A DNA stretch of 64,000 nt, from contig NZ_JANYGQ010000025.1 of assembly GCF_025359345.1 (NCBI RefSeq), positions 186,001 to 250,000 on the forward strand. Reading direction: 5' to 3'. The position numbers and the translations under genes are program-made. Shown here one piece after another: positions 8,869 through 16,879 of the stretch. The notes beneath the pieces were generated by a model that saw nothing but the letters and a program-made list of their open reading frames with translations, was not told the origin of the DNA and made no database searches. Position 1 is the first letter of the stretch. Each line of letters opens with the position of its first letter. Source of the stretch: Mucilaginibacter sp. GTDB lineage: Bacteria; Bacteroidota; Bacteroidia; Sphingobacteriales; Sphingobacteriaceae.

Positions 8869-9912
8869 ATGAAAAAGATATTGTGTGTTTACTGTGGTCT
8901 GTTATTACTGTTCATATCCTGCTCAAGTAAAGGAGGTAATCCGCCGCCAACCCCACCCGAAACGTTTAAACCGCCTGTAGTGTCGGCATCTTTTGCAAAA
9001 GGCGCTGATATCAGCTGGGTAACGCAGATGGAATCTACGGGCGTTAAGTTTTATGATAAAAGTGGTAGCCAGCAGGACTTGTTCGGTTTAATGAAAAGCC
9101 TTGGCTTTAATTCCATAAGGCTGCGGGCATGGGTTAATCCCGCCGATGGTTGGTGCAATACTGCCGATTTGGTTGCGAAAGCATTACGTGCAAAGGCTGC
9201 CGGTATGAAAATTATGATTGACTTTCATTACAGTGACAGCTGGGCCGATCCCGGGAAACAGCCAAAGCCGGCTGCATGGGCAACGCTCGATTTTGTTGCT
9301 TTGACAACCACGCTGCATGATTATACCGTGGACGTCATGAAAGTCTTAAAAACCAACGGTATAACACCTGATTGGGTACAGGTTGGTAACGAAACTAATG
9401 ATGGCATGCTGTGGGAAGATGGACATGCTTCAAAGAGCATGGTAAACTTCGCTGCGCTGATAAAGGCTGGATATTCTGCTGTAAAATCAGTCAGCAGCAC
9501 TACTAAAGTAATCGTGCATATTTCGAACGGTTATGATAATGGTCTTTTCCGCTGGATGTTTGATGGCTTGAAAGCAAACGGGGCACAATGGGATATTATA
9601 GGGATGTCGCTTTATCCTTCGGTTGATAACTGGGCAGACTACGACAACAAATGCCTTGCTAATATAAACGATATGGTTAGCCGTTATTCAACACCTTGTA
9701 TGGTTGTTGAGGTTGGAATGCCGACATCATCGCCCGATGCGAGCCGTAGTTTTCTAACAGATATTATTACCAAAGTAAACGATGTATCTGGCAGCAACGG
9801 ACTTGGTGTTTTTTATTGGGAACCAGAAGCCTATAACTGGCAGGGATATGGTCTTGGTGCATTTGACAATAATGGCAAGCCAACGATCGCGCTGGACGCA
9901 TTCGGTAATTAA
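8869..9912 (+). CDS. Arabinogalactan endo-beta-1,4-galactanase (GH53), lipoprotein
   Basis: A 347-residue GH53 enzyme. The start at 8869 gives a lipoprotein signal peptide with lipobox LFISC (Cys near 18) and a Pro-rich linker, whereas the ATG at 8791 lies upstream of a promoter box. The TIM-barrel begins KGADISWVTQME. The acid/base Glu is in VGNETNDG near 173 and the nucleophile Glu in VVEVGMP near 280. Family enzymes cleave beta-1,4-galactan side chains of pectin type I arabinogalactan. Lipidation predicts a cell-surface or periplasmic anchor. The gene is separated from the GH9-GH3 pair by a terminator and a repeat element, so it has its own promoter. Its stop overlaps the convergent DUF3667 gene by 4 bases. 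Confidence 0.9.
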   Translation: MKKILCVYCGLLLLFISCSSKGGNPPPTPPETFKPPVVSASFAKGADISWVTQMESTGVKFYDKSGSQQDLFGLMKSLGFNSIRLRAWVNPADGWCNTADLVAKALRAKAAGMKIMIDFHYSDSWADPGKQPKPAAWATLDFVALTTTLHDYTVDVMKVLKTNGITPDWVQVGNETNDGMLWEDGHASKSMVNFAALIKAGYSAVKSVSSTTKVIVHISNGYDNGLFRWMFDGLKANGAQWDIIGMSLYPSVDNWADYDNKCLANINDMVSRYSTPCMVVEVGMPTSSPDASRSFLTDIITKVNDVSGSNGLGVFYWEPEAYNWQGYGLGAFDNNGKPTIALDAFGN

Positions 9913-10973
9913 AGCAACAACGCCGAAATAATAAGAACCAGGCAAAAGCAAAATACGAATACCACCATGTAGCTTACATAGATACCTATAAATTTGGTTA
10001 TGGTTCGGAATGTACTACGCTGGTATACAACCTTTAGCGCCTTGTACACATACCACAGCATATAAATACCCGCAATAAAGTTGACTAAACCAACCCATGT
10101 TTCATTTTCAGGTGTGAGTTTAAGCAGCAGCATCAGTATTGCCAGGAAGATAAAAATGAAACAGTGCAGGTGAAACGCAAATATTAAATGTTCCACATAA
10201 AACTTTTTATTGCGCCAAAAGGTAAATCTTAATATCAGCGCAAACAAAGGCAGCATCAGGAACATCATTTTTGGGATATTATGCCTTACCTCTTCGTAAA
10301 ATACTTCCTTTGAACGTGTTCCATACTTTGACTTATAATCGAACGCCTTTTTGTTATAAAGTTTTGCAAACCAACCATCCTGATTGCTTTCTGGCAGCTT
10401 TTGTTGCTTGGTAATATATTGTTTATAGCTGGTATCAGCGGTAATGATAAGCAGGCCCGATTTAAAGTTTTTGCTCACCGTATCAGCATCGGCGCGTGCT
10501 TTCAAGTCGGCCTGGTGTTTAATTTCGTCGTTAACTATTTTTGTTTTTTGAGCAGCGCTTAAATTATGGTCTTTGGCAAGTGATTGTTTTAGTGAATCAA
10601 TATGCTTTGACGTTGCCGCCGGTGTTTTACCATTTTCGTTTAGTTTCACAAAATCGCTTTCGCGCCCGGTATTAAACAGCAGCAAAAAATAAACGATGCT
10701 GATGAATATGTACATTTTAACCGGGTGCAAATATTGGGAGCGCCGGCCATTCATGTATTCATTTGTGAGGAACCCCGGTTTAAACAGCAGGGGCTTTAAC
10801 GTATGAAAAAACTGGTGGTCGAAGTGGAAATAATCGCTGATGGCATGGTTCATCATGTGGCCAAAGCTTTCCTTTAGTTCTAGGTTCTCCTGGCCACAAT
10901 TATGGCAATATTTCCCCTCTAAAATGGTACCGCAGTTAAGGCAGTCGTTTTCCTGGCGGTAGTGTTTTTTCAT
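9909..10973 (-). CDS. DUF3667 membrane protein with N-terminal zinc ribbon
   Basis: A 354-residue protein of the Bacteroidota DUF3667 family, whose function is not known. A zinc-ribbon is formed by Cys11, Cys14, Cys23 and Cys26 (CLNC...CHNC). It is followed by the family motif region HFDHQFFHTLKPLLFKPG and a membrane segment at about 83-98, a long soluble loop rich in Lys and Asp (about 105-225), and four further membrane segments to the C terminus. Orientation is opposite to GH53, with which it shares a 4-base stop overlap. The large loop is probably on one side of the inner membrane. Any role in envelope biogenesis is only a guess. Confidence 0.75.
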   Translation of the reverse strand: MKKHYRQENDCLNCGTILEGKYCHNCGQENLELKESFGHMMNHAISDYFHFDHQFFHTLKPLLFKPGFLTNEYMNGRRSQYLHPVKMYIFISIVYFLLLFNTGRESDFVKLNENGKTPAATSKHIDSLKQSLAKDHNLSAAQKTKIVNDEIKHQADLKARADADTVSKNFKSGLLIITADTSYKQYITKQQKLPESNQDGWFAKLYNKKAFDYKSKYGTRSKEVFYEEVRHNIPKMMFLMLPLFALILRFTFWRNKKFYVEHLIFAFHLHCFIFIFLAILMLLLKLTPENETWVGLVNFIAGIYMLWYVYKALKVVYQRSTFRTITKFIGIYVSYMVVFVFCFCLVLIISALLL

Positions 10974-11039
10974 TCTTTTAAATGGATTTCAATAGCGTCT
11001 TAAAAGTAGCGAATACCAACCAGTACAGCAAAAGGTTTT

Positions 11040-12299
11040 TTAAGCATTTTCTATGGCGCGCTCGAGTTCTGGCGTGTGTTTGTACCGGAACACAAACGGA
11101 AAAATAATCGCAATTACTAAAGCGTATCCCGCAAAACTGAGCCATATGCCGTGCCAGTTTTTGCTATGATCTGCCAATGTAAAAAACTTGTCGATAAGAA
11201 AACCGCTGAGTATGCTTCCAAAGAAGGCACCAAATCCGTTCACCATCATCATAAACAAACCTTGCGCACTGGCCCTTATTTCAGGTCCGATTTGAGTTTC
11301 TACAAACAATGAACCCGATATATTAAAGAAGTCGAAGGCCATACCATACACAATACATGATAAAATTATCATCCATAGTCCACCGGCCGGGTCGCCAAAA
11401 GCGAAGAGCCCAAATCTTAATACCCATGCAAGCATACTTATCAGCATTACATACTTGATTCCGAATTTCCGGAGGACAAAAGGTATTGCCAATATGAAAA
11501 GCGTTTCTGATACCTGCGATATTGACATGATAATAGCAGGGTATTTCATAGCAAGCGAGTCCTTATAAGCAGGAATGTTATTGAAATCGTGAAGAAATGT
11601 ATCGCCGTAAGCGTTCGTTAACTGCAAAGCCGCACCCAACAAAAGGGAGAAGGCAAAGAAAATAGCAAAACGGGGAGTTTTAAACAGCGAGAATGCATTT
11701 AAACCCAGCATATTAACAAATGATTTGTCGCCGGTCTTTTTGAAAAGTGGAGGGCATTTAGGCAACGTGAATGCAAAAATACCCAGGGTAAGGGCAACCG
11801 CAGAGGCAATATAAAACTGGTTTGAGGTTGTTTCGCTGTGAGTAATACTAACTGTCCATAATGCTGCTATAAAGCCTATAGTTCCATAAATACGAATAGG
11901 GGGGTACTCTTTAACTACGTCTATATTGGCCCTTTTTAAAGCGGAATAAGCCACTGTTATTGACAATGATAAGGTCGGCATGTAAAACACCATATTTAAT
12001 AAAATGACCCAAAAAAATGTTGTTGGGTTAGTCACGAGTGGCAGGCTAAATAAGGTTAAAGAACCTAAAATATGCATTACCCCATAAAGTTTTTCAGCAT
12101 TTATATACCGGTCTGCAATAATACCGGTAAGGGCGGGCATGAAGATGGCCGAGATACCCATAGTAGAAAATATCGCTCCAAACTGCGCCCCCGACCAATG
12201 CTTATTTTGAAACCAATAAGCTCCGATAGTTAGCAACCAGGCCCCCCACACGAAAAATTGCATAAAATTCATTAGTATTAAGCGAAACTTAATATTCAT
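11040..12299 (-). CDS. Nucleoside:H+ symporter-type MFS permease
   Basis: A 419-residue, twelve-segment major facilitator protein. The opening FRLILMNFMQFFVWGAWL is characteristic of the nucleoside:H+ symporter family (NupG/XapB). An MFS-type loop after TM2 (ADRYINAEKLYG) is visible, and the length matches the family. It should import nucleosides or purine and pyrimidine derivatives across the inner membrane. It is separated from the downstream DUF3667 gene by 66 bases on the same strand. No nucleoside hydrolase or phosphorylase lies nearby, so the exact substrate remains open. Confidence 0.78.
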   Translation of the reverse strand: MNIKFRLILMNFMQFFVWGAWLLTIGAYWFQNKHWSGAQFGAIFSTMGISAIFMPALTGIIADRYINAEKLYGVMHILGSLTLFSLPLVTNPTTFFWVILLNMVFYMPTLSLSITVAYSALKRANIDVVKEYPPIRIYGTIGFIAALWTVSITHSETTSNQFYIASAVALTLGIFAFTLPKCPPLFKKTGDKSFVNMLGLNAFSLFKTPRFAIFFAFSLLLGAALQLTNAYGDTFLHDFNNIPAYKDSLAMKYPAIIMSISQVSETLFILAIPFVLRKFGIKYVMLISMLAWVLRFGLFAFGDPAGGLWMIILSCIVYGMAFDFFNISGSLFVETQIGPEIRASAQGLFMMMVNGFGAFFGSILSGFLIDKFFTLADHSKNWHGIWLSFAGYALVIAIIFPFVFRYKHTPELERAIENA

Positions 12300-12428
12300 A
12301 GAGCGCTGGTTTAAAACAATAAATGTACAATTCGGTAATTAAAGCCGGAAAGTAGTGAAATAATTGCAAAATCACGAAGCTTCAATAGCAGAGTTTGTTA
12401 AAATTTTAGGAAGAGGGATGTGATGGTA

Positions 12429-13049
12429 TTAAGATGCTTTCCTGCGGTTAAGTTCATCGCGTATTTTGGCGGCTTTCTCGTACGATTCTTCAGCAAGAGC
12501 CTCCTGTAGCTTTGTCCGCAACTCATCGGTGCTCAATGCTGCGAAGCCACCTGCAGAGGATGTTGTTGCCGCAGTCTTTTCTTCTTTTGTTTCATTGATG
12601 TTCTCTAGGTAAACAAAATCGTTACCTTCTATTACTATACCCGCGGTTGAAAGAATAAATTCGAAGGTATAAATAGGACAGTCGAAACGTACGGCTACCG
12701 CAATAGCGTCGCTGGTGCGTGCATCAATTTCAACTGATTTTTTGCCGTCGGTGCAAATTAGTTTAGAGTAAAAAATGCCATCGACAAGATTGTAAATCAC
12801 AATCTCCTGTATTTTAATATTGTAGGCCTCGCCCAGGCTTTTAAATAAGTCGTGAGTCAAGGGCCGGCTGGGCGTCATCTTTTCAATCTCGATAGCTATG
12901 GCCTGCGCCTCGAAGCTGCCGATTATAATTGGCAGTCGCCTGCGGCCACTTACTTCGCCTAAAACCAAAGCATAGGCACCAGACTGCGTTTGGCTGTACG
13001 ATAAGCCAACAATATCCAGTTTTATTTTTTTCATATCATTACCCATCAC
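12429..13049 (-). CDS. Bifunctional nuclease-family protein with C-terminal UVR motif
   Basis: A 206-residue protein. The N-terminal two thirds (about 5-135) match the bifunctional nuclease (DUF151) family, starting KKIKLDIVGLSYSQTQSGAY, with PIIIGSFEAQAIA and the Asp-rich IDARTSDAIAVAVR motif. The C-terminal residues about 170-206 form a UVR motif (LQEALAEESYEKAAKIRDEL), a helical hairpin used by UvrB and UvrC for protein contacts. The start is either the ATG at 13049 or Met6 at 13034. The gene lies 9 bases downstream of etfA and is probably co-transcribed with etfBA. Family members have reported DNase/RNase activity, but the cellular role is not settled. Confidence 0.8.
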   Translation of the reverse strand: MMGNDMKKIKLDIVGLSYSQTQSGAYALVLGEVSGRRRLPIIIGSFEAQAIAIEIEKMTPSRPLTHDLFKSLGEAYNIKIQEIVIYNLVDGIFYSKLICTDGKKSVEIDARTSDAIAVAVRFDCPIYTFEFILSTAGIVIEGNDFVYLENINETKEEKTAATTSSAGGFAALSTDELRTKLQEALAEESYEKAAKIRDELNRRKAS

Positions 13050-13058
13050 AACACATCT

Positions 13059-14033
13059 TTATGCCGAAGCTTTGTATTCTTTTACAGCTGCAATCAATTT
13101 TGGTACTACTTCAAAGGCATCGCCAACAATACCGTAGTCTGCCACTTTAAAAAACGGCGCCTCAGGGTCTTTGTTTATTACAACAATAACTTTCGACGAG
13201 CTTACACCAGCCAGGTGCTGTATCGCGCCCGAAATTCCTATTGCAATATACAAATTTGGACTGACAGCAATACCTGTTTGGCCAACATGTTCGCTATGCG
13301 GGCGCCATCCAGCGTCTGACACTGGTTTTGAGCATGCCAGCGCAGCACCCAGTAAACCTGCAAGTTCTTCAACCATGCCCCAGTTTTCAGGCCCTTTTAA
13401 CCCGCGGCCTGCCGATACAACAATATCAGCATCGGGCAGGGACACTTTGTCGGTTGAGCGCACAATCTCTTTGATCATTGCTTTGAAATCCGATGCGTTC
13501 CCTTCAGCGGCATAATCCTCAACTGTTGCTGCGCCACCATTTTCAACAACTTTATAAGAGTTTGGCGTTAGAGATATTACTTTGTTGATTGATGTTAATT
13601 CAACCACTGCAAATGCCTTACCCGAAAATGCCGTTTTTTTAACGGTAAATTTACCGGTTTGTTCCGGTAACGCTACTGCGCCATCGGCAACACCTGCCTG
13701 TAATTTAACGCCAATGCGCGGTGCAAGGCCACGGCCCGAAAATGAGTTTGACAATACTACTATATCAGCGCCTTCCTTTTTAGCCGCGTCGGCTATAACA
13801 GAGGCATAAGCCTGGTTAATGAAGTTTTTCAATTTAGCGTTCGAAACATTCAGCACCTTTTCGGCGCCATATTTACCAAGCGCGATTAACTGGTCGCTGC
13901 TTACGTCGCCTATAGATATAGCCACTAAATTGGTATTATTCTGATCGGCAATGGCGCGTGCATATGAAACAGCTTCGAACGTTGATTTTTTAAATTTTCC
14001 GTCTGCGTTTTCGGTATATACTAAAACTGGCAT
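13059..14033 (-). CDS. etfA: Electron transfer flavoprotein subunit alpha
   Basis: A 324-residue EtfA. The C-terminal FAD-binding domain carries SAGRGLKGPENWGMVEEL (near 208-225) and the family hallmarks VGQTGIAVSPNLYIAIGISG and NKDPEAPFF with ADYGIVGD at the end. The heterodimer with EtfB carries FAD and AMP and passes electrons from acyl-CoA and other dehydrogenases to the quinone pool via an ETF:quinone oxidoreductase. The gene lies 39 bases downstream of etfB on the same strand and 9 bases upstream of the bifunctional nuclease gene. No acyl-CoA dehydrogenase is adjacent. Confidence 0.95.
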   Translation of the reverse strand: MPVLVYTENADGKFKKSTFEAVSYARAIADQNNTNLVAISIGDVSSDQLIALGKYGAEKVLNVSNAKLKNFINQAYASVIADAAKKEGADIVVLSNSFSGRGLAPRIGVKLQAGVADGAVALPEQTGKFTVKKTAFSGKAFAVVELTSINKVISLTPNSYKVVENGGAATVEDYAAEGNASDFKAMIKEIVRSTDKVSLPDADIVVSAGRGLKGPENWGMVEELAGLLGAALACSKPVSDAGWRPHSEHVGQTGIAVSPNLYIAIGISGAIQHLAGVSSSKVIVVINKDPEAPFFKVADYGIVGDAFEVVPKLIAAVKEYKASA

Positions 14034-14072
14034 AATAAATCTTTAGATAAATAATTTGGTTAAGGCTTATTG

Positions 14073-14810
14073 TTAGATTACCCGGGCCTCGTCGTGTAGT
14101 AAATCAACCAGCTTCGCGGTATCATCGGCAGCAACCAGTTTAACCTGGCCACGCGGCGCAGGTGTTTCATAACTGATGATTTCAGATAATGTTTTAACCC
14201 CGACCGGTTCAATAACAGTTAGCGGCTTGGTACGCGCGGACATGATGCCGCGCATGTTTGGTATTTTCGGTTCAGCCACACCTTCTGCAGCACCGGCAAC
14301 AATAGGCAGGGGGGTGGTCAGCACTTCCTTACCGCCTTCAATTTCGCGTTCAACGGTTACATTATCGCCGTCGATGTCCAGTTTTTTGATGATGGATACT
14401 GATGGCAAGTCTAAAAGCTCACCCAGCATACTTGCTACTTTCGAACCATTATAGTCAATTGATTCGCGGCCGGTTAATATTAAATCAAAAGGATTTGCTT
14501 TAACGTATGCTGCAACCTGGGCTGCTACATACCAGGCGTCGTGCGCTTTGGCATTTACCCGTACGGCATCTGTAGCACCGATAGCCAGGGCCTTCCGTAT
14601 GGTAGGCTCGGTACTTGCTTCCCCAACATTTATTACGGTTACCGTGCCGTTGCCGCCATCAGTAAGCTCGATTGCACGGGCAAGTGCAATTTCGTCGTAA
14701 GGATTTAGTATAAACTGCACGCCGTTGTTATTAAATTGCGTGTTATTATCAGTAAAAGTTATTTTTGTAGTGGTATCAGGCACATTACTTATGCAAACCA
14801 GAATTTTCAT
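14073..14810 (-). CDS. etfB: Electron transfer flavoprotein subunit beta
   Basis: A 245-residue EtfB beginning MKILVCISNVPDTTTKI. It has the AMP-binding/adenine-nucleotide fold with LILTGRESIDYNGSKVASML in the middle and MRGIMSARTKPLTV near 200, the usual ETF-beta region. Together with EtfA it forms the electron-transfer heterodimer that links dehydrogenases to menaquinone. It is the first gene of the probable etfB-etfA-nuclease operon and is divergent from the TPR gene. A TAAATTTG box lies about 75 bases upstream on the minus strand (14885-14892). Confidence 0.95.
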   Translation of the reverse strand: MKILVCISNVPDTTTKITFTDNNTQFNNNGVQFILNPYDEIALARAIELTDGGNGTVTVINVGEASTEPTIRKALAIGATDAVRVNAKAHDAWYVAAQVAAYVKANPFDLILTGRESIDYNGSKVASMLGELLDLPSVSIIKKLDIDGDNVTVEREIEGGKEVLTTPLPIVAGAAEGVAEPKIPNMRGIMSARTKPLTVIEPVGVKTLSEIISYETPAPRGQVKLVAADDTAKLVDLLHDEARVI

Positions 14811-14884
14811 CGTACTGTTGTTTATAGATTGATTACCTAAAGATAAATGACTGAAAATTGTTTTTCATTTATAAATAGGTTGTG

Positions 14885-14892
14885 CAAATTTA
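14885..14892 (-). promoter_or_regulatory. Possible -7 box of etfB operon
   Basis: The plus-strand CAAATTTA reads TAAATTTG on the minus strand, an exact TAnnTTTG match. No clear -33 element is visible at the normal distance. Confidence 0.35.
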
Positions 14893-14914
14893 GTTAAAAA
14901 AGAGAGAGTTTAAA

Positions 14915-15238
14915 ATGCAGATAAGCAGATTAGAGAAGCTATTGGAATTTATTAAAAATGAGCCGGGTGACCCGTTCCTTAAATACGCGCTGGCAACAGA
15001 GTATCTTCGTATCAATCAAACAGATAAGGCGCTTGGATACTACGAGGACCTGGTAACTAACCACCAGGACTACGTGGGTACATATTACCATTTGGGAAAA
15101 CTATATGAGGCCCTTGGACGTAAGCAGGATGCCATAAATACCTACGAAACCGGCATGACAGTAGCCCGTGATAAGCGCGATAATCACGCATTTTCGGAAT
15201 TGAAAGGCGTTTATGATGAATTGGTGGATGAATATTAA
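14915..15238 (+). CDS. Small tetratricopeptide-repeat protein
   Basis: A 107-residue cytoplasmic protein with no signal peptide. Two to three TPR units are visible: FLKYALATEYLRINQTDKAL (about 21-40), the next around TYYHLGKLYEALGRKQDAI (about 57-75), and a degenerate third at the C terminus. TPRs mediate protein-protein contacts; no partner is evident. It is transcribed divergently from etfB with only 104 bases between the starts. Homologues of this size occur widely in Bacteroidota as single-gene hypotheticals. Confidence 0.75.
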   Translation: MQISRLEKLLEFIKNEPGDPFLKYALATEYLRINQTDKALGYYEDLVTNHQDYVGTYYHLGKLYEALGRKQDAINTYETGMTVARDKRDNHAFSELKGVYDELVDEY

Positions 15239-15428
15239 GGAGTTCATAGCTAATGGTTCATGGTTCATGGTAGGTTCATTTAGACTGGGGATATTTAAAC
15301 GCGAACTTCGGGCTAAATAATAAACAACTATCTACCTTCAGGCGATGAATCATCAACCATGAACTAAATTCCTTCCAGCTATGATCTATGAACCATCAAC
15401 CATGAACTCTCTTCAACCATGAACTAAC
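15239..15428. repeat. Word-palindrome element B (GTTCATG/CATGAAC words)
   Basis: The left arm (about 15239-15280) has several GTTCAT-type words (GTTCATAG, GGTTCATGG, GGTTCATGG, GGTTCAT). The right arm (about 15345-15428) has GATGAATCATC, then CAACCATGAACT three times, plus CTATGAACCATC. The last copy stops 7 bases before the chromate transporter ATG. Confidence 0.7.
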
Positions 15429-15432
15429 CCCA

Positions 15433-16632
15433 ATGAGCAAACGGCACCTCATCTTTCTTCGGGATGTTATTATCTACACGTTCACAGCTTTTGGCGGGCC
15501 ACAGGCGCATATAGCAGTTTTGCTGCGCGAGTTTGTTGAAAAGAGGAGATATGTTACCGAAGAAGAATTGATGGAACTGAATGCCCTGGCCCAACTGCTG
15601 CCAGGCCCTTCATCAACCCAAACACTGGTTGGCATTGCCTGGAAGGTAGGAGGGCTTCGCCTGGCTATTATTACTTTTTTTATTTGGGTTCTACCTTCGG
15701 CCGCAATTATGTGCCTTGCGGCTATCAGCTATAAATTGTTCGCCGATAAATCAAAATTTACCGAGATCCTACGTTTTGTGCAGCCTATAGCGGTTGGGAT
15801 TGTTGCTTACGCCACCTATACTTTTGCCAACAGGTTTTTGAAAACAAAAGTGAGCACCCTGCTGGCAATAGGGTCATTGATAGCCACGCTTATTTTACAA
15901 AACGCTTACGCGTTCCCATTACTTGTTTTGTTAGGTGGAATAATATCATCAGCGCTTGAAACGCAGCCGCAGGAAAACGAGTTGCGGGTGAAACTGTTTT
16001 CGAACGTAAACCCCAATAAGGTAACTTACTTTATCGGTATCCTGCTGTTTTTTGCAGCTCTTGGTGCCGTAATTAATCAAACTTCGGTATTCAGCCTACC
16101 TATTCGTCTATTCGAAAACTTCTATCGCAATGGTATCCTGATTTTTGGCGGTGGGCAGGTGCTGGTGCCGCTGATGTTTACAGAATTTGTTGGTGTTAAG
16201 CATTACCTTACCAATTCCGAATTTCTATCCGGTTATGCGCTCCAGCAAGCTTTGCCAGGGCCGACGTTTTCATTCACGTCGTTTTTGGGCGCTATTACTA
16301 TGGGCAATAAAGGTGCAGGCCTTGTTGGGCAGGTATTTGGGAGTGTGGTTGCAGTCATCGGCATCAATGCGCCGGGATTGATCCTCATATTATTTATCGT
16401 TCCGTTCTGGAATGACTTGAAAAAGATAACACGCATAAAAAATTCGCTTAGCGGTATAAATGCGGTGGCTGTAGGTTTTATGGCGACGGCGCTAATTTTA
16501 CTCGTACGCCCATTTGGCCTCGACTGGATGGCCTATTTAATAATGATATGCTCGTTTTTGACTTTAAATTTTACCAGGATAAAAACGCCGGTGATAATTG
16601 TTATTGGGGTGGTGTTGGGGCTACTGGTATAG
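15433..16632 (+). CDS. chrA: Chromate transporter, ChrA/CHR family
   Basis: A 399-residue inner-membrane protein with two homologous CHR halves. Each half opens with the family motif: FTAFGGPQAHIAVL near 16-29 and, in the second half, FRNGILIFGGGQVLVPLM near 234. PGP motifs (LLPGPSSTQT near 57 and ALPGPTFSFTSF near 278) lie in each. About ten membrane segments are present. CHR proteins are reported to export chromate, probably as an anion antiporter, but many homologues are not tested. It is followed by a convergent dnaB gene. No reductase or regulator for chromate is beside it. Confidence 0.82.
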   Translation: MSKRHLIFLRDVIIYTFTAFGGPQAHIAVLLREFVEKRRYVTEEELMELNALAQLLPGPSSTQTLVGIAWKVGGLRLAIITFFIWVLPSAAIMCLAAISYKLFADKSKFTEILRFVQPIAVGIVAYATYTFANRFLKTKVSTLLAIGSLIATLILQNAYAFPLLVLLGGIISSALETQPQENELRVKLFSNVNPNKVTYFIGILLFFAALGAVINQTSVFSLPIRLFENFYRNGILIFGGGQVLVPLMFTEFVGVKHYLTNSEFLSGYALQQALPGPTFSFTSFLGAITMGNKGAGLVGQVFGSVVAVIGINAPGLILILFIVPFWNDLKKITRIKNSLSGINAVAVGFMATALILLVRPFGLDWMAYLIMICSFLTLNFTRIKTPVIIVIGVVLGLLV

Positions 16633-16652
16633 GCAGTATTATGGTTGATTTT

Positions 16653-16702
16653 TTGTTCCTGTTCACAGTGGAACATAAGGAACAGGGTGGAACAGGAACA
16701 CG
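16653..16702. repeat. Word-palindrome element J (TGTTCC/GGAACA words)
   Basis: TTGTTCCTGTTCAC is answered by GTGGAACATAAGGAACAG and GGTGGAACAGGAACAC. The element lies between convergent chrA and dnaB. Confidence 0.55.
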
Positions 16703-16779
16703 TTAAGCCCCTAGGCTAAAATGCTTGTTTCTGTATCAATAATGCACTTTTTACATTATCTGCTACCCTAAAAAACGCG

Positions 16780-16812
16780 AAAAGCACTGACAAATTGGTG
16801 TCAGTACTTTTT
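16780..16812. terminator. Bidirectional terminator between chrA and dnaB
   Basis: AAAAGCACTGACA (16780-16792) pairs with TGTCAGTACTTTT (16799-16811) with one mismatch, around a six-base loop, with A and T tracts on either side. It could serve both convergent genes. Confidence 0.75.
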
Positions 16813-16879
16813 ATCTTTCGAGCCTTTTATTAAAAACCGCATTGCTACCCAAAACTTCTCCGCAATACAACTGTGGCTT

